DNA of 60,833 nt from Cryobacterium sp. MP_M3. GTDB taxonomy: Bacteria; Actinomycetota; Actinomycetes; Actinomycetales; Microbacteriaceae. Position numbers and translations under genes: made by a program. The stretch is from the NCBI RefSeq assembly GCF_015752155.1, contig NZ_JADOVI010000017.1, forward strand, positions 1 to 60,833, written 5' to 3'. Positions 1-7,492 of this stretch are shown here, one piece after another. Below the pieces are notes generated by a model, which saw only the letters and a list, made by a program, of their open reading frames with translations, had not been told where the DNA came from and did no database searches. Within the stretch, counting starts at the first letter, position 1. Every line of letters starts with the position of its first letter.

Positions 1-92
1 CAAATCCGACAACCGGCGATCAGAGACCGGCTTCACCCACCCCGTACGCGCCATACCCCCAACGTAACACGGGCAAGCTTAACTGAACGGTA

Positions 93-209
93 TTGCTGCT
101 AAGCGTCTTCGACGGCCTCGTCCTCACCGTCGTGATGATCGCGGCCGGACTGGCGGCGTTCCTTCTGACCCTCTACGGACGTCGCACCGCCTTCCATGCC
201 CACCTCTAA
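93..209 (+). pseudogene. Possible C-terminal remnant of a membrane transporter (38 codons)
   Basis: An open stretch with a TTG at 93 and a TAA at 207-209. It encodes one very hydrophobic helix (VLTVVMIAAGLAAFLL) followed by a short basic tail (LYGRRTAFHAHL), like the last helix and tail of an MFS-type transporter. An in-frame TGA at 84-86 lies just before it and no ribosome binding site is visible, so it looks like a leftover 3' end rather than a functional gene. Similar cassettes elsewhere often carry a transporter beside the cyclophilin-fold and alcohol dehydrogenase genes. This is inference from one helix; a chance ORF is possible. Confidence 0.25.
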
Positions 210-269
210 GACCCCCGGCGGACCGCAGCACTAGTGCCCTCCCCCAGTTCCCGGAAAGGATTCGTTTCC

Positions 270-320
270 ATGAATACTCGCAACCGTGTCGTTGAGGGCG
301 CAGAGACGGCTGGCTCATGA
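270..320 (+). CDS. Possible 16-residue leader ORF overlapping the lipoprotein start
   Basis: A purine-rich GGAAAGGA at 253-260 precedes an ATG at 270. The resulting ORF (MNTRNRVVEGAETAGS) ends in a TGA at 318-320 that overlaps the ATG of the following lipoprotein at 317. The arrangement would allow translational coupling. The peptide has no recognisable family; it could equally be the degraded start of a lost gene. The lipoprotein lacks a strong binding site of its own, which is the main argument for the leader being translated. Confidence 0.25.
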   Translation: MNTRNRVVEGAETAGS

Positions 321-856
321 AAAACCCAGTCTCGCTAAAGAAGACCGTGCGCACGGTGGTCGCACTATCGACCGTCGCGATCGCCCTCGCTCTCGCCGGA
401 TGCGGCGGCAGCCACGCCGGACGCCCGGCAACCAGCTCACGCCCCCCGATCACCCCGTCAAGCGAGCCGCCCGTGACCTCCGCCCCAGCCCCTAAGTCCA
501 CCGGCACCCCCATCGTCATGGACATTGGCGGCCAGGAGATCGCCGGAGAACTCGACACCAGCGCCACGTCTCTGTCATTACTGGCCCAACTTCCGCTGAC
601 GCTATCGTTCCGTGACTTTGGCGGCCAGGAAAAAGTCGCGGAGCTCCCGGCTCCACTGGACCTGACTGGAGCGCCCGCGGGCAGTGACGCCTCGCCCACA
701 ACGATCGGGTACTACGCCCCCGATCAACGCCTCGTCCTCTACTACGACCACGTCGGATATTTCGCCGGCATCGTCCCGATCGGCACCTACGAAGACACTC
801 GCGCCATCGAAACTCAGTCAATCAACTTCACGGTCACCCTTCGCGAAGCCGATTGA
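317..856 (+). CDS. Cyclophilin-like fold lipoprotein
   Basis: 179 residues. The N-terminus has two lysines, a hydrophobic stretch and a lipobox (LAGC, Cys29), so it should be a lipid-anchored protein outside the membrane. A Pro/Ser/Thr-rich linker (about 30-70) leads to a domain starting near residue 72 (IVMDIGGQEIAGELD) and ending with YFAGIVPIG and a beta-strand tail, which fits the cyclophilin-like family found next to alcohol dehydrogenase/cupin cassettes. The family is usually annotated as hypothetical; prolyl isomerase activity is not established. It lies 46 bp upstream of the zinc dehydrogenase on the same strand and is probably co-transcribed with it. Confidence 0.75.
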   Translation: MKNPVSLKKTVRTVVALSTVAIALALAGCGGSHAGRPATSSRPPITPSSEPPVTSAPAPKSTGTPIVMDIGGQEIAGELDTSATSLSLLAQLPLTLSFRDFGGQEKVAELPAPLDLTGAPAGSDASPTTIGYYAPDQRLVLYYDHVGYFAGIVPIGTYEDTRAIETQSINFTVTLREAD

Positions 857-902
857 TCGAACACCTCTCTTCCCTCCCCCGAGAACCCAACTGGAGATAG
901 TA

Positions 903-1943
903 ATGAAAGCCGCATACATGTTTGGTCCCGGCGACGTCCGCATCATCGACGCCCCCGACCCAGTACTCACAAACACCACCGACGCAATCGTCCGAATCGT
1001 CCGAGCTTGCGTCTGCGGGTCCGACCTGCACCCGTACCACAGCATGGAGCCCACCCCGGAGGGGGCGTCCATGGGGCACGAATTCATCGGCGTCGTCGAA
1101 GAGATCGGATCCGATGTCCGTACCCTCGTCCGTGGAGACCTGGTTATTGCCCCGTTCGCTTTTTCCGATGGAACGTGCGAATTCTGTCGAGAGGGCCTCT
1201 ACACCTCCTGCGTACACGGCGGTTTCTGGGACATGCCCGGGATGGGCGGCGCACAAGCGGAAGCCATCCGGGTCCCGTTCGCTGACGGCACCCTCGTGAA
1301 AGTTCCCGGCGTCGCGGAGAACTCCCCGCTGCTCACCTCGCTGCTGACCCTGTCCGACGTCTACGGCACCGGGTGGCACGCAGCCGCCCGCGCCGGAGTC
1401 ACCAGCGGAGACACCGTCGCCGTCATCGGCGACGGAGCGGTCGGCCTGATGGCCGTCCTGTCTGCCAAGCAGCTCGGCGCGGAACGCATCATCCTGATGG
1501 GGCGCCACAAGGCACGCACCGATCTCGGCCTCGAGTTCGGGGCAACCGACATCGTCGCCGAGCGCGGTGAAGAAGGAATCAACAAGGTCCGGGAACTCAC
1601 CGGCGGATACGGGGCCCGGAAAGTGCTCGAAGCCGTCGGACACATGCCCGCCTACGAGCAGGCCTACCGCATCGTCCGCCCCGGCGGAGTCATCAGCCGC
1701 GTTGGCGTCCCCCAGTACGAGGACGCACCCATCGGGTTCAGTAGCCTCTTCGGCGGCAACGTCACCCTCACCGGCGGTCCTGCACCCGTGCGCGCCTACA
1801 TCGAGCAGCTCATGCCCGCGATCCTCGACGGCACGGTCAACCCCGGCAAGGTCTTCGACCGAACCGTGAACCTCGACGCCGTCCCCGACGCCTACCGTGC
1901 CATGGACAACCGCGAAGCCCTCAAAGTCATGATCGCCCTCTGA
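903..1943 (+). CDS. Zinc-dependent alcohol dehydrogenase family protein
   Basis: 346 residues, medium-chain dehydrogenase/reductase. The start at 903 follows a GGAGATAG binding site. The catalytic zinc site is visible as CGSD (Cys38) and GHE (His59-Glu60). The structural zinc loop reads SDGTCEFC and then TSC, so Cys92, Cys95 and Cys103 are present while the usual first Cys is an Asp. The nucleotide-binding motif GDGAVGL is near residue 180. The protein probably oxidises an alcohol or reduces an aldehyde or quinone with NAD(P); the substrate cannot be read from sequence. It is followed by carboxymuconolactone-decarboxylase-like and cupin genes on the same strand, an association common in mobile stress cassettes. 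Confidence 0.88.
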   Translation: MKAAYMFGPGDVRIIDAPDPVLTNTTDAIVRIVRACVCGSDLHPYHSMEPTPEGASMGHEFIGVVEEIGSDVRTLVRGDLVIAPFAFSDGTCEFCREGLYTSCVHGGFWDMPGMGGAQAEAIRVPFADGTLVKVPGVAENSPLLTSLLTLSDVYGTGWHAAARAGVTSGDTVAVIGDGAVGLMAVLSAKQLGAERIILMGRHKARTDLGLEFGATDIVAERGEEGINKVRELTGGYGARKVLEAVGHMPAYEQAYRIVRPGGVISRVGVPQYEDAPIGFSSLFGGNVTLTGGPAPVRAYIEQLMPAILDGTVNPGKVFDRTVNLDAVPDAYRAMDNREALKVMIAL

Positions 1944-1990
1944 CCGGCCCGGTCGGCCACGACGACGACTCACCTGAAAGAAAGAAGAAT

Positions 1991-2323
1991 ATGACTGACC
2001 ACCGCAAGCAGGTCGGGGGTGGCCGGAACCTGTTCGGTGACTTCGCTCCGAAGCTCGCCGAGCTTACCGACGACGTCCCCTTCGAAGACGTCTGGAACCG
2101 CCTCGAACTCTCTCCCCGGGACCGCAGCCTCATCACCGTGGCCGTGCTGACCGCCAACGGAAACACCGAGCAGCTGAGCTTTCACCTTGATCACGCCATC
2201 AAGAATGGCGTGACCCAAGAGGAGCTCATCGAAGCCATCACCCATGTCACGCTTTACGCCGGCTGGCCTCAGGGCATGGCCGCGATGGGCGTCGCGAAGC
2301 AACTGTTCACTTCCAACCCCTAA
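1991..2323 (+). CDS. Carboxymuconolactone decarboxylase family protein
   Basis: 110 residues, a full-length single-domain member. A strong GAAAGAAAGAAG precedes the ATG. The core reads LSPRDRSLITVAVL, then EQLSFHLDHA with two histidines (about 65 and 68), then the EELIEAITH helix typical of the family. There is no CxxC, so it resembles the decarboxylase branch rather than AhpD-type thiol reductases. In cassettes with a zinc alcohol dehydrogenase and a cupin, such proteins are of unproven function. It sits 47 bp after the dehydrogenase and 8 bp before the cupin, which implies one transcript. Confidence 0.87.
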   Translation: MTDHRKQVGGGRNLFGDFAPKLAELTDDVPFEDVWNRLELSPRDRSLITVAVLTANGNTEQLSFHLDHAIKNGVTQEELIEAITHVTLYAGWPQGMAAMGVAKQLFTSNP

Positions 2324-2331
2324 GGAAAGCA

Positions 2332-2733
2332 ATGATTATCGAACCTGCAGTACCGACCGTCTTGAACCCAGCCGCCAAGTTCACCGGCGATGTCTGGCTC
2401 GACCCGATCGCACTGCCCCACGACGCCGACCAGCGCATGGTCGTCGTGACGGTCCGCTTCGCCCCGGGATCCCGCACAGCGTGGCATTCCCACGAACTGG
2501 GCCAGTACGTCCACGTCACCCAGGGCGTCGCCCGCTTCGGCGGGCGTGACGGATCGATCATCGAGGTCCACCCCGGCCAGACGCTCTACACCCCGCCAGG
2601 CGAAGAGCACTGGCATGCGGCCGCCCCCGGCGTCTTCATGGAACACATCGCCATGGTCCAGAATGGCGACGACGCCGCCAAGACCACCACCTGGCTGAAG
2701 CACGTGACCGACGACGAGTACAACGGCCACTGA
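2332..2733 (+). CDS. Cupin-domain protein, metal-site type related to cupin hydroxynitrile lyases
   Basis: 133 residues, one cupin barrel. The metal ligands are readable as WHSHELGQ (His52, His54, Gln58) and EEHWHAA (His93); this His-His-Gln-His set matches the manganese cupins that include bacterial hydroxynitrile lyases. AAGGAAAGC gives a binding site 5 bp before the ATG. It is the last gene of the dehydrogenase/CMD/cupin run. The actual reaction is unknown: many relatives have only weak or promiscuous lyase activity. A GC-rich inverted repeat at 2738-2757 directly follows the stop and may end the transcript. Confidence 0.85.
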   Translation: MIIEPAVPTVLNPAAKFTGDVWLDPIALPHDADQRMVVVTVRFAPGSRTAWHSHELGQYVHVTQGVARFGGRDGSIIEVHPGQTLYTPPGEEHWHAAAPGVFMEHIAMVQNGDDAAKTTTWLKHVTDDEYNGH

Positions 2734-2737
2734 AGAA

Positions 2738-2757
2738 TCGCCACCGCGCGGCGGCGA
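2738..2757 (+). terminator. Possible terminator after the cupin gene
   Basis: Imperfect inverted repeat TCGCCaCC...GGcGGCGA around a CGCG centre, starting 5 bp after the cupin stop. There is no clear T-run. The rest of 2758-3044 holds no gene I can support; the open frames there lack homology and binding sites. Confidence 0.35.
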
Positions 2758-3044
2758 CAGGGTGCAATTCACAGCGACCAAGATATCGGTGTTTCCCGGG
2801 TCATGGAGGACGCCAAATCGGTTACCGCCACCGTCACCGCGCTGCTCACCGACGCCCTTCAGCAGCGTTGTAACTGGTGGCACCGGGCAGACCTGAAGAC
2901 GATCTTGTGCTCGTGTCTACCCGATACGCGTTGGTCACCCTCGTCGAGTGACAAGTACGCGCCGCGAAGTAGCTGCCCGATCGTGCAGGCTCTTTCTGGG
3001 CGAGCCGGATGTTCGGCGCTCGAGGAGATAGGCTCGCAGGATTC

Positions 3045-3479
3045 TCAGCCGACGAGTTTCGCGATCGTCGCCGCGATCCGGCGCGCGCGCGTCTCCGACG
3101 TCTTCGCGTCCTGGATCGCGCGCACATGTTCCTTCCGGCGTGACGGCGCCAAGCCGTCGAAGGTTTCGCGGGCGCCGGAGAGCGCGAGGGCTTCTGCCAG
3201 ATCGGTCGGCACCTAGACGGCACGATCACCGGGCTCATGTTCGATCGTCACCTGGTGCTGCTGGCCGCCGGCCACGCCAGCCGAGGCACGGTGCGCCGCC
3301 GAAAGCGGGATGAGGTAGCGGCCACCCATCACGGCGATCGTGGAACGGTAGCTATACCCGGCGATCTGCACCGTCACGGGCACCCGTTTTCCGGCGCCGA
3401 AGGCGAGAACGATCTCCTCCGGCACGTCGATGCCGACATTGTTGCCTGATTGGACAAGGGTTGTTGTGAAGGTCGGCAC
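3045..3479 (-). pseudogene. DUF1905/OmdA-family (YdeI-like) protein interrupted by an amber codon
   Basis: Read on the minus strand from a GTG at 3479, the frame gives an 88-residue DUF1905 domain (MPTFTTTL..., VPVTVQIAGY, MGGRYLIPLS) and then TAG at 3213-3215. The same frame continues for 55 residues (VPTDLAEAL..., FDGLAPSRRKEHVRAI, KTSETRARRIAATIAKL) to TGA at 3045-3047. That is the C-terminal OmdA/YdeI segment normally fused to DUF1905. Intact homologues run straight through with a residue such as Glu at the amber position, so a single GAG-to-TAG change is the simplest cause. The reading frame and both domains are otherwise intact, pointing to a recent nonsense mutation or to readthrough. 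The family is linked to bacteriocin or stress tolerance, but its biochemistry is unclear. Confidence 0.8.
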
Positions 3480-3692
3480 GCTTGCCTCTTTTCTGCTCGC
3501 GGGTCATGGTGAAGTCCATCGAATACCCGCGTCAGGCCGACTGTCAACGGTCGCGTTGACTCACAAGGCGCGCCCTTTGGTGAGGCGGATGGTGCTCACC
3601 TGGTCAGCCGACCACCGAGGGGGCGACTAAACATCTTTCCTCGCACTCGCGGGACCGACCTGCGGCCCCCATCTCACATTGGAAAAGGAGCA
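3480..3692. other. Intergenic region between the DUF1905 pseudogene and DUF4287
   Basis: 213 bp between divergent genes. It must hold both promoters, but I see no convincing -35/-10 pair or inverted repeat. The last 15 bases contain GGAAAAGGAG, the binding site for the DUF4287 gene. Confidence 0.4.
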
Positions 3693-3986
3693 ATGATGTC
3701 ATTCCAGGCGTACCTCGACAACATCGAAGACAAGACCGGGCTGACGCCGCGCGAGTTCATCACGCTCGCCCAAGAGAAGGGATTCGACGCCCCGTCGACA
3801 AAGACCGGGGTGATCGTCGATTGGCTGAAGGCAGACTTCGATATCGGCCGCGGTCACGCCATAGCCTTGGTCCACGTCATTAAGAACGGCGACAAGATCG
3901 ACCCCAGGCATGTGGGCACCGGCACCGCCCACAACGACGCTTCCGACACTCTCTGGCTCGACGGCAAGAAGACCCGTCCTGCGTGA
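3693..3986 (+). CDS. DUF4287 domain-containing protein
   Basis: 97 residues. A strong GGAAAAGGAG lies 4-6 bp before tandem ATG codons at 3693 and 3696; either may be used. The sequence (FQAYLDNIEDKTGLTPREF, then DWLKADFDIGRGHAIALVHV) is the DUF4287 helical domain, which is often found alone or fused to DUF5655. Function is unknown. The tail TLWLDGKKTRPA follows the domain. It is convergent with the integrase, about 230 bp away, inside the putative integrative element. Confidence 0.85.
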   Translation: MMSFQAYLDNIEDKTGLTPREFITLAQEKGFDAPSTKTGVIVDWLKADFDIGRGHAIALVHVIKNGDKIDPRHVGTGTAHNDASDTLWLDGKKTRPA

Positions 3987-4089
3987 AGTGAACCATCGGA
4001 TCTGGAAATGCCCTCGCATTGGCATAGCGGATGACCAACCACAGCGCGCAGGAACACTGACGGTAGCCCGGGCGAGTGCAATAGCGAAA

Positions 4090-4120
4090 AGCCTCCGGTA
4101 TCGCTCGACGAGCCGGAAGC
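4090..4120. terminator. Possible terminator between convergent DUF4287 and integrase genes
   Basis: Interrupted inverted repeat GCcTCCGG...CCGGAaGC with a 13-base loop, lying in the 233-bp gap between two genes that converge. No T-run is visible, so this is a weak call. Confidence 0.3.
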
Positions 4121-4219
4121 ACCCGCCGCACTTGTGTTGACTATGAGTGCTACGCCGGGTAGGCGCGCCGCCCGTTTGTCGTTCCCCTGCGGGCACATTC
4201 TCGAGTCGTCGAACCTCGT

Positions 4220-5425
4220 TCACCCACCGAGCACAGCGTCGAGGATTTCGGCCGTCACCGGGTCGACCTGGTCGGCCGTGACAACGTAGCTATTTCGCGT
4301 GGTCTGCTCGTTCGCGTGGCCGAGAAGTCGAGACGCCAGGGTAATTCCGGCCGCGCGCTCGATGAGAGTGGCGGCGGTACGGCGATAGATGTGCGTCGTG
4401 TACTCGTCGACGTCGACGCCCAGCTCGATCAGGTTCGCGCCCTCATCTCCGACGAATATGCGAAGCAAGCGCTCGTAGTTGCTGACGCTCAGCGAGCGGC
4501 CGGTTCTCGTCGGAAACAAGAACGCTTCCGGCTCGGGTTCGGCCAGTGCCAGCCGACGACGCACGGCCGCGGCTGCCAACGACGGAAGCGCGATGCTCCG
4601 ACGTTGTCGAGAGCGTTTGGGAGAATCCTTCCGATGCGATCCTTGGGCTTTGTTGCTCACAATCGTGCCGTTGACGGTGAGGGTAGGCGGCTCAGCCGTG
4701 ATGTCTACGTCGCAGCGACGCAGGCCGAGGCATTCACCGATACGCACCGAAGTGCCCAGCATGATGTCCATGCCGTCGATCAGGGCGCGGTAGTTGGGTC
4801 TGGGTCCGTCCTCCCGCGTCACTCTCCACTGCTGCATGAGTTCGCGGATGCCTTTGATCTGCTCCCGGGTGAGCGCGGACTCCTTCTTGGGTGACGTGGG
4901 CAGGCGCTGTACGTCGCGCACTGGGTTCCGCTCCAACGCGTCGTCGCGCACAGCGTAGCCACAAACGAGGCTCAGGACCGCGCGTGCACGACGTGCTTTG
5001 GAGATGGTCTCCTCCTCCAGGATTCGCTGTAGAACGCGGTCGCAGCGACCGACGGTCAGTCGGTCGAGCCGCACTCCCCCGCAACGCGGCACGATGATCA
5101 CGCGCGCGGTGGTCTCGTACGACTCGTAGGTCGAATACGCGAGGCTGCCGGCCTTCGCGCGGGTGAGGATCTGCGATAGCCATAGCTCGACTGCTTCCGC
5201 GATCGTGCTCGATGGCGAAAGCGCTCCGGATCCGCCGGTCGCCGTCGCCGTGGCCTGTCGGATGACTTCGTCGCGTGCCGCGTCTTCGGTCTCTGCAGTG
5301 ACCGTGAGGCGATTCAAGGCGCCGCTGTCGTCACGACTGGAGGCGCGGGCTCGATACCGGCCGCTCGGAAGGCGTTTCACATCGATCTTGCCGAGTTCAC
5401 CTGCGGTGATCTGTGGCCTAACCAT
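4220..5425 (-). CDS. int: Tyrosine site-specific integrase
   Basis: 401 residues with the layout of actinobacterial element integrases: an N-terminal arm-binding region (about 10-60), a SAM-like core-binding domain (about 70-180) and a C-terminal catalytic domain. The catalytic residues are all visible: Arg228 (SVRIGECLGL), His345 and Arg348 (HIYRRTAATL), His370 (LLGHANEQTTR) and the nucleophile Tyr380. It should therefore be active. The gene starts inside the last codons of the excisionase-like gene (8-bp overlap) and reads away from the tRNA-Gln 3' end at 5809, the classic arrangement for an element inserted in that tRNA. Confidence 0.95.
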   Translation of the reverse strand: MVRPQITAGELGKIDVKRLPSGRYRARASSRDDSGALNRLTVTAETEDAARDEVIRQATATATGGSGALSPSSTIAEAVELWLSQILTRAKAGSLAYSTYESYETTARVIIVPRCGGVRLDRLTVGRCDRVLQRILEEETISKARRARAVLSLVCGYAVRDDALERNPVRDVQRLPTSPKKESALTREQIKGIRELMQQWRVTREDGPRPNYRALIDGMDIMLGTSVRIGECLGLRRCDVDITAEPPTLTVNGTIVSNKAQGSHRKDSPKRSRQRRSIALPSLAAAAVRRRLALAEPEPEAFLFPTRTGRSLSVSNYERLLRIFVGDEGANLIELGVDVDEYTTHIYRRTAATLIERAAGITLASRLLGHANEQTTRNSYVVTADQVDPVTAEILDAVLGG

Positions 5426-5612
5426 GCCGGTGTTCCGTGACCCAGGCGAGCACGTCGTGAACGTCGTAGCGCACGTGCCGACCGAGCTTGAGATAGGGCG
5501 GCCCAGAGTGCGTCAGGCGCCAGTCCTCCAACGTGCGCTCGGGCAGTCGGAGCAGGTCGGCGAGTTCCCGTTGGGTGAGGAAAGTCGGAGTGAGCTGCGT
5601 GGTCGCGTCCAT
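5418..5612 (-). CDS. xis: Excisionase-like helix-turn-helix protein
   Basis: 64 residues from the ATG at 5612 (MDATTQLTP...). The core FLTQRELADLLRLPERTLEDWR, followed by PYLKLGRHVRYDVHDVLAWV, is the MerR-like HTH_17/excisionase domain with its beta-wing. An in-frame TTG at 5684 would add 24 residues but nothing family-like, so the ATG is preferred although its binding site is weak. It overlaps the integrase by 8 bp and lies between it and the tRNA, as directionality factors usually do. It may also regulate int. Confidence 0.85.
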   Translation of the reverse strand: MDATTQLTPTFLTQRELADLLRLPERTLEDWRLTHSGPPYLKLGRHVRYDVHDVLAWVTEHRHG

Positions 5613-5808
5613 ACCGAAGAGGTGCACGACCGAACCCGTGATTGCTCCGCTGAGTCCGTGACAGGTCCGTAGCAGCCGGGACAAGACAAGCCCGCGGCGA
5701 CCCCATGAGGGGTTTTTGGTGTCGTTTATGGTAATTAGCCCGGTTTTGGGCTGTAAGAAGAGGATGGGCGATGGGTGATTTCGCCGCGGAATCCTGCGCC
5801 TGCTCGTG
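5613..5808. other. Element/tRNA junction region with two small inverted repeats
   Basis: This stretch lies between the excisionase-like gene and the 3' end of tRNA-Gln. It contains ACCCC-ATGA-GGGGT followed by TTTT (5700-5717, terminator-like when read on the plus strand) and AGCCC-GGTTTT-GGGCT (5737-5752), which could terminate the leftward gltX/tRNA-Gln transcript. It is also where integrase arm sites would be expected. No second copy of the tRNA 3' end is visible elsewhere in the window, so the far attachment site must lie to the left of position 1. Confidence 0.45.
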
Positions 5809-5880
5809 CTGGGGTACCTGGACTCGAACCAAGAACAACTGAACCAGAATCAGTCGTGTTGCCAATTACACCATACCCCA
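5809..5880 (-). tRNA. tRNA-Gln (CTG anticodon)
   Basis: 72 nt. The 5' TGGGGTA pairs with the 3' TACCCCA, with G as discriminator base. The anticodon arm ACTGA-TTCTGGT-TCAGT exposes CTG, and the T arm carries GGTTCGAGTCC. CCA is not encoded. It lies 79 bp downstream of gltX on the same strand, probably on the same transcript. Its 3' end faces the excisionase/integrase pair and is the likely attachment site of the element. Confidence 0.95.
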
Positions 5881-5959
5881 ATGCCTGTTCCGAAGAGCGG
5901 GCCGGTTTGTAACTCTAACCTACCGGCGGGAAGAGGACAAACCGACGCGCGCATCGGCG

Positions 5960-7480
5960 TCAGTCGGCGCGAACGGCCGCCAGTGCGTCGAGCCGGGCGA
6001 GGGACTCGGTCTTGCCGAGGATCTCCATCGACTCGAACAGGGGTGGCGAGACCTTGCGTCCGGACACGGCCACCCGCAGCGGACCGAAGGCGATCCGCGG
6101 CTTGAGTCCAAGCCCCTCGATCAGCGTCGCGGCGAGGGTGGTGTGCACAAGCTCGTGCGCCCACTCAGCCTCGGGGATGTCCCGCAGTGCCGCAGCCGAC
6201 GCCGCGAGGATCTCCGCGGTGTTCGCTGGCAGCGAGGCGAGCGCGTCCGCCTCGTGCACGAGGGCGTCGCCGGAGATGAAGAGCGAGCCGAGCATGCCGG
6301 GGGCCTCGCCGAGGAGGGCGATGCGTTCCTGGATCAGCGGCGCGCCGGCCTCGAGGATGGCCTGTTCGGCATCCGTCAGCGGCTCGGTGACGATCCCGGC
6401 GGCGGCCAGGTACGGCACGAGCCGGGCGGCGAAGTCGGCGGCGTCGAGCAGCCGGATGTGGTCGCCGTTGATCGATTCGGCCTTCTTCAGGTCGAACCGG
6501 GCCGGGTTCGGGTTGACGTCGACCACGTCGAACGCGGCCACCATCTCCTCGACCGAGAAGACGTCGCGGTCGTGCGAGAGCGACCAGCCGAGCAGCGACA
6601 GGTAGTTGACGAGGCCCTCGGGGATGAACCCGCGCTCGCGGTGCAGGAACAGGTTCGACTCCGGGTCGCGCTTGGAGAGCTTCTTGTTCTTGTCGCCCAT
6701 CACGTAGGGCAGGTGGCCGAAGCGCGGCACGAAGTCGGTCAGCCCGATCTCGATCAGCGCGTGGTAGAGCGCGATCTGCCGCGGGGTCGACGAGAGCAGG
6801 TCCTCGCCGCGCAGCACGTGGGTGACGCCCATCAGGGCGTCGTCGACCGGGTTCACGAACGGGTAGAGCGGATGCCCGTTGGGCCGCACGACGACGAAGT
6901 CGCTGAACGAGCCGGCCGGGAAGGTGATCTCGCCGCGGACGAGGTCGTCGAACGTGATGTCCTCGGTGGGAACCTTGAGGCGCAGCGCCGGGGACCGGCC
7001 CTCCGCTCGGTAGGCGGCCTTCTGCTCGTCGGTGAGGTCGCGCTCGAAGTTGTCGTAGCCGAGCTTCGCGTCGCGGCCGAGCGACACGTTGCGGGCCTCG
7101 ATCTCCTCGCCGGTGGCGAAGCTCTCGTAGATGTGGCCGGACTCGGTGAGCCTGGCGATGACGTCCCGGTAGATGTCGTAGCGCTGGGACTGCCGGTACG
7201 GGCCGTGCGGTCCCCCGGCGTCCACGCCCTCATCCCAGTCGAGGCGCAACCAGCGCAGGGCTTCGAGCAGCTGGACGAAGCTTTCCTCGGTGTCGCGCGC
7301 CGGGTCGGTGTCCTCCACCCGGAAGATGAACGTTCCGCCGGTGTGCCGGGCGTAGGCCCAGTTGAACATCGCGGTGCGCACCAGGCCGACGTGCGGCGTT
7401 CCGGTGGGAGATGGGCAGAACCGCACGCGCACATCGGTGCCGGTCGCGGTCGAGAATGGGTGTGCTGGTGTCGTAGACAT
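5960..7480 (-). CDS. gltX: Glutamate--tRNA ligase
   Basis: 506 residues, full length for a class I bacterial GluRS. The HIGH-equivalent motif is [10 protein letters not shown] (about 23-32) and the KMSKS-equivalent is KLSKRDPES (about 267). The [11 protein letters not shown] segment and the C-terminal anticodon-binding helices are present. Actinobacteria generally lack GlnRS, so this enzyme is expected to charge both tRNA-Glu and tRNA-Gln, with GatCAB correcting the latter; this is family knowledge, not visible here. It lies 12 bp after the LysR gene on the same strand and just upstream of tRNA-Gln. Confidence 0.97.
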   Translation of the reverse strand: MSTTPAHPFSTATGTDVRVRFCPSPTGTPHVGLVRTAMFNWAYARHTGGTFIFRVEDTDPARDTEESFVQLLEALRWLRLDWDEGVDAGGPHGPYRQSQRYDIYRDVIARLTESGHIYESFATGEEIEARNVSLGRDAKLGYDNFERDLTDEQKAAYRAEGRSPALRLKVPTEDITFDDLVRGEITFPAGSFSDFVVVRPNGHPLYPFVNPVDDALMGVTHVLRGEDLLSSTPRQIALYHALIEIGLTDFVPRFGHLPYVMGDKNKKLSKRDPESNLFLHRERGFIPEGLVNYLSLLGWSLSHDRDVFSVEEMVAAFDVVDVNPNPARFDLKKAESINGDHIRLLDAADFAARLVPYLAAAGIVTEPLTDAEQAILEAGAPLIQERIALLGEAPGMLGSLFISGDALVHEADALASLPANTAEILAASAAALRDIPEAEWAHELVHTTLAATLIEGLGLKPRIAFGPLRVAVSGRKVSPPLFESMEILGKTESLARLDALAAVRAD

Positions 7481-7492
7481 ACGCTCTTCATC

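Noticed and set aside
834..1973. 379-codon minus-strand frame opposite the first alcohol dehydrogenase
   Set aside because: The plus-strand gene has zinc and nucleotide motifs and a binding site; the minus frame has neither.
2803..3216. 137-codon plus-strand frame after the cupin gene
   Set aside because: Its second half is antisense to the OmdA segment of the amber-split gene; the first half has no binding site or recognisable sequence.
5809..5880. Search for the second attachment site as a repeat of the tRNA-Gln 3' half within 1-5800
   Set aside because: No such repeat is visible; the other end of the element must lie outside the window.
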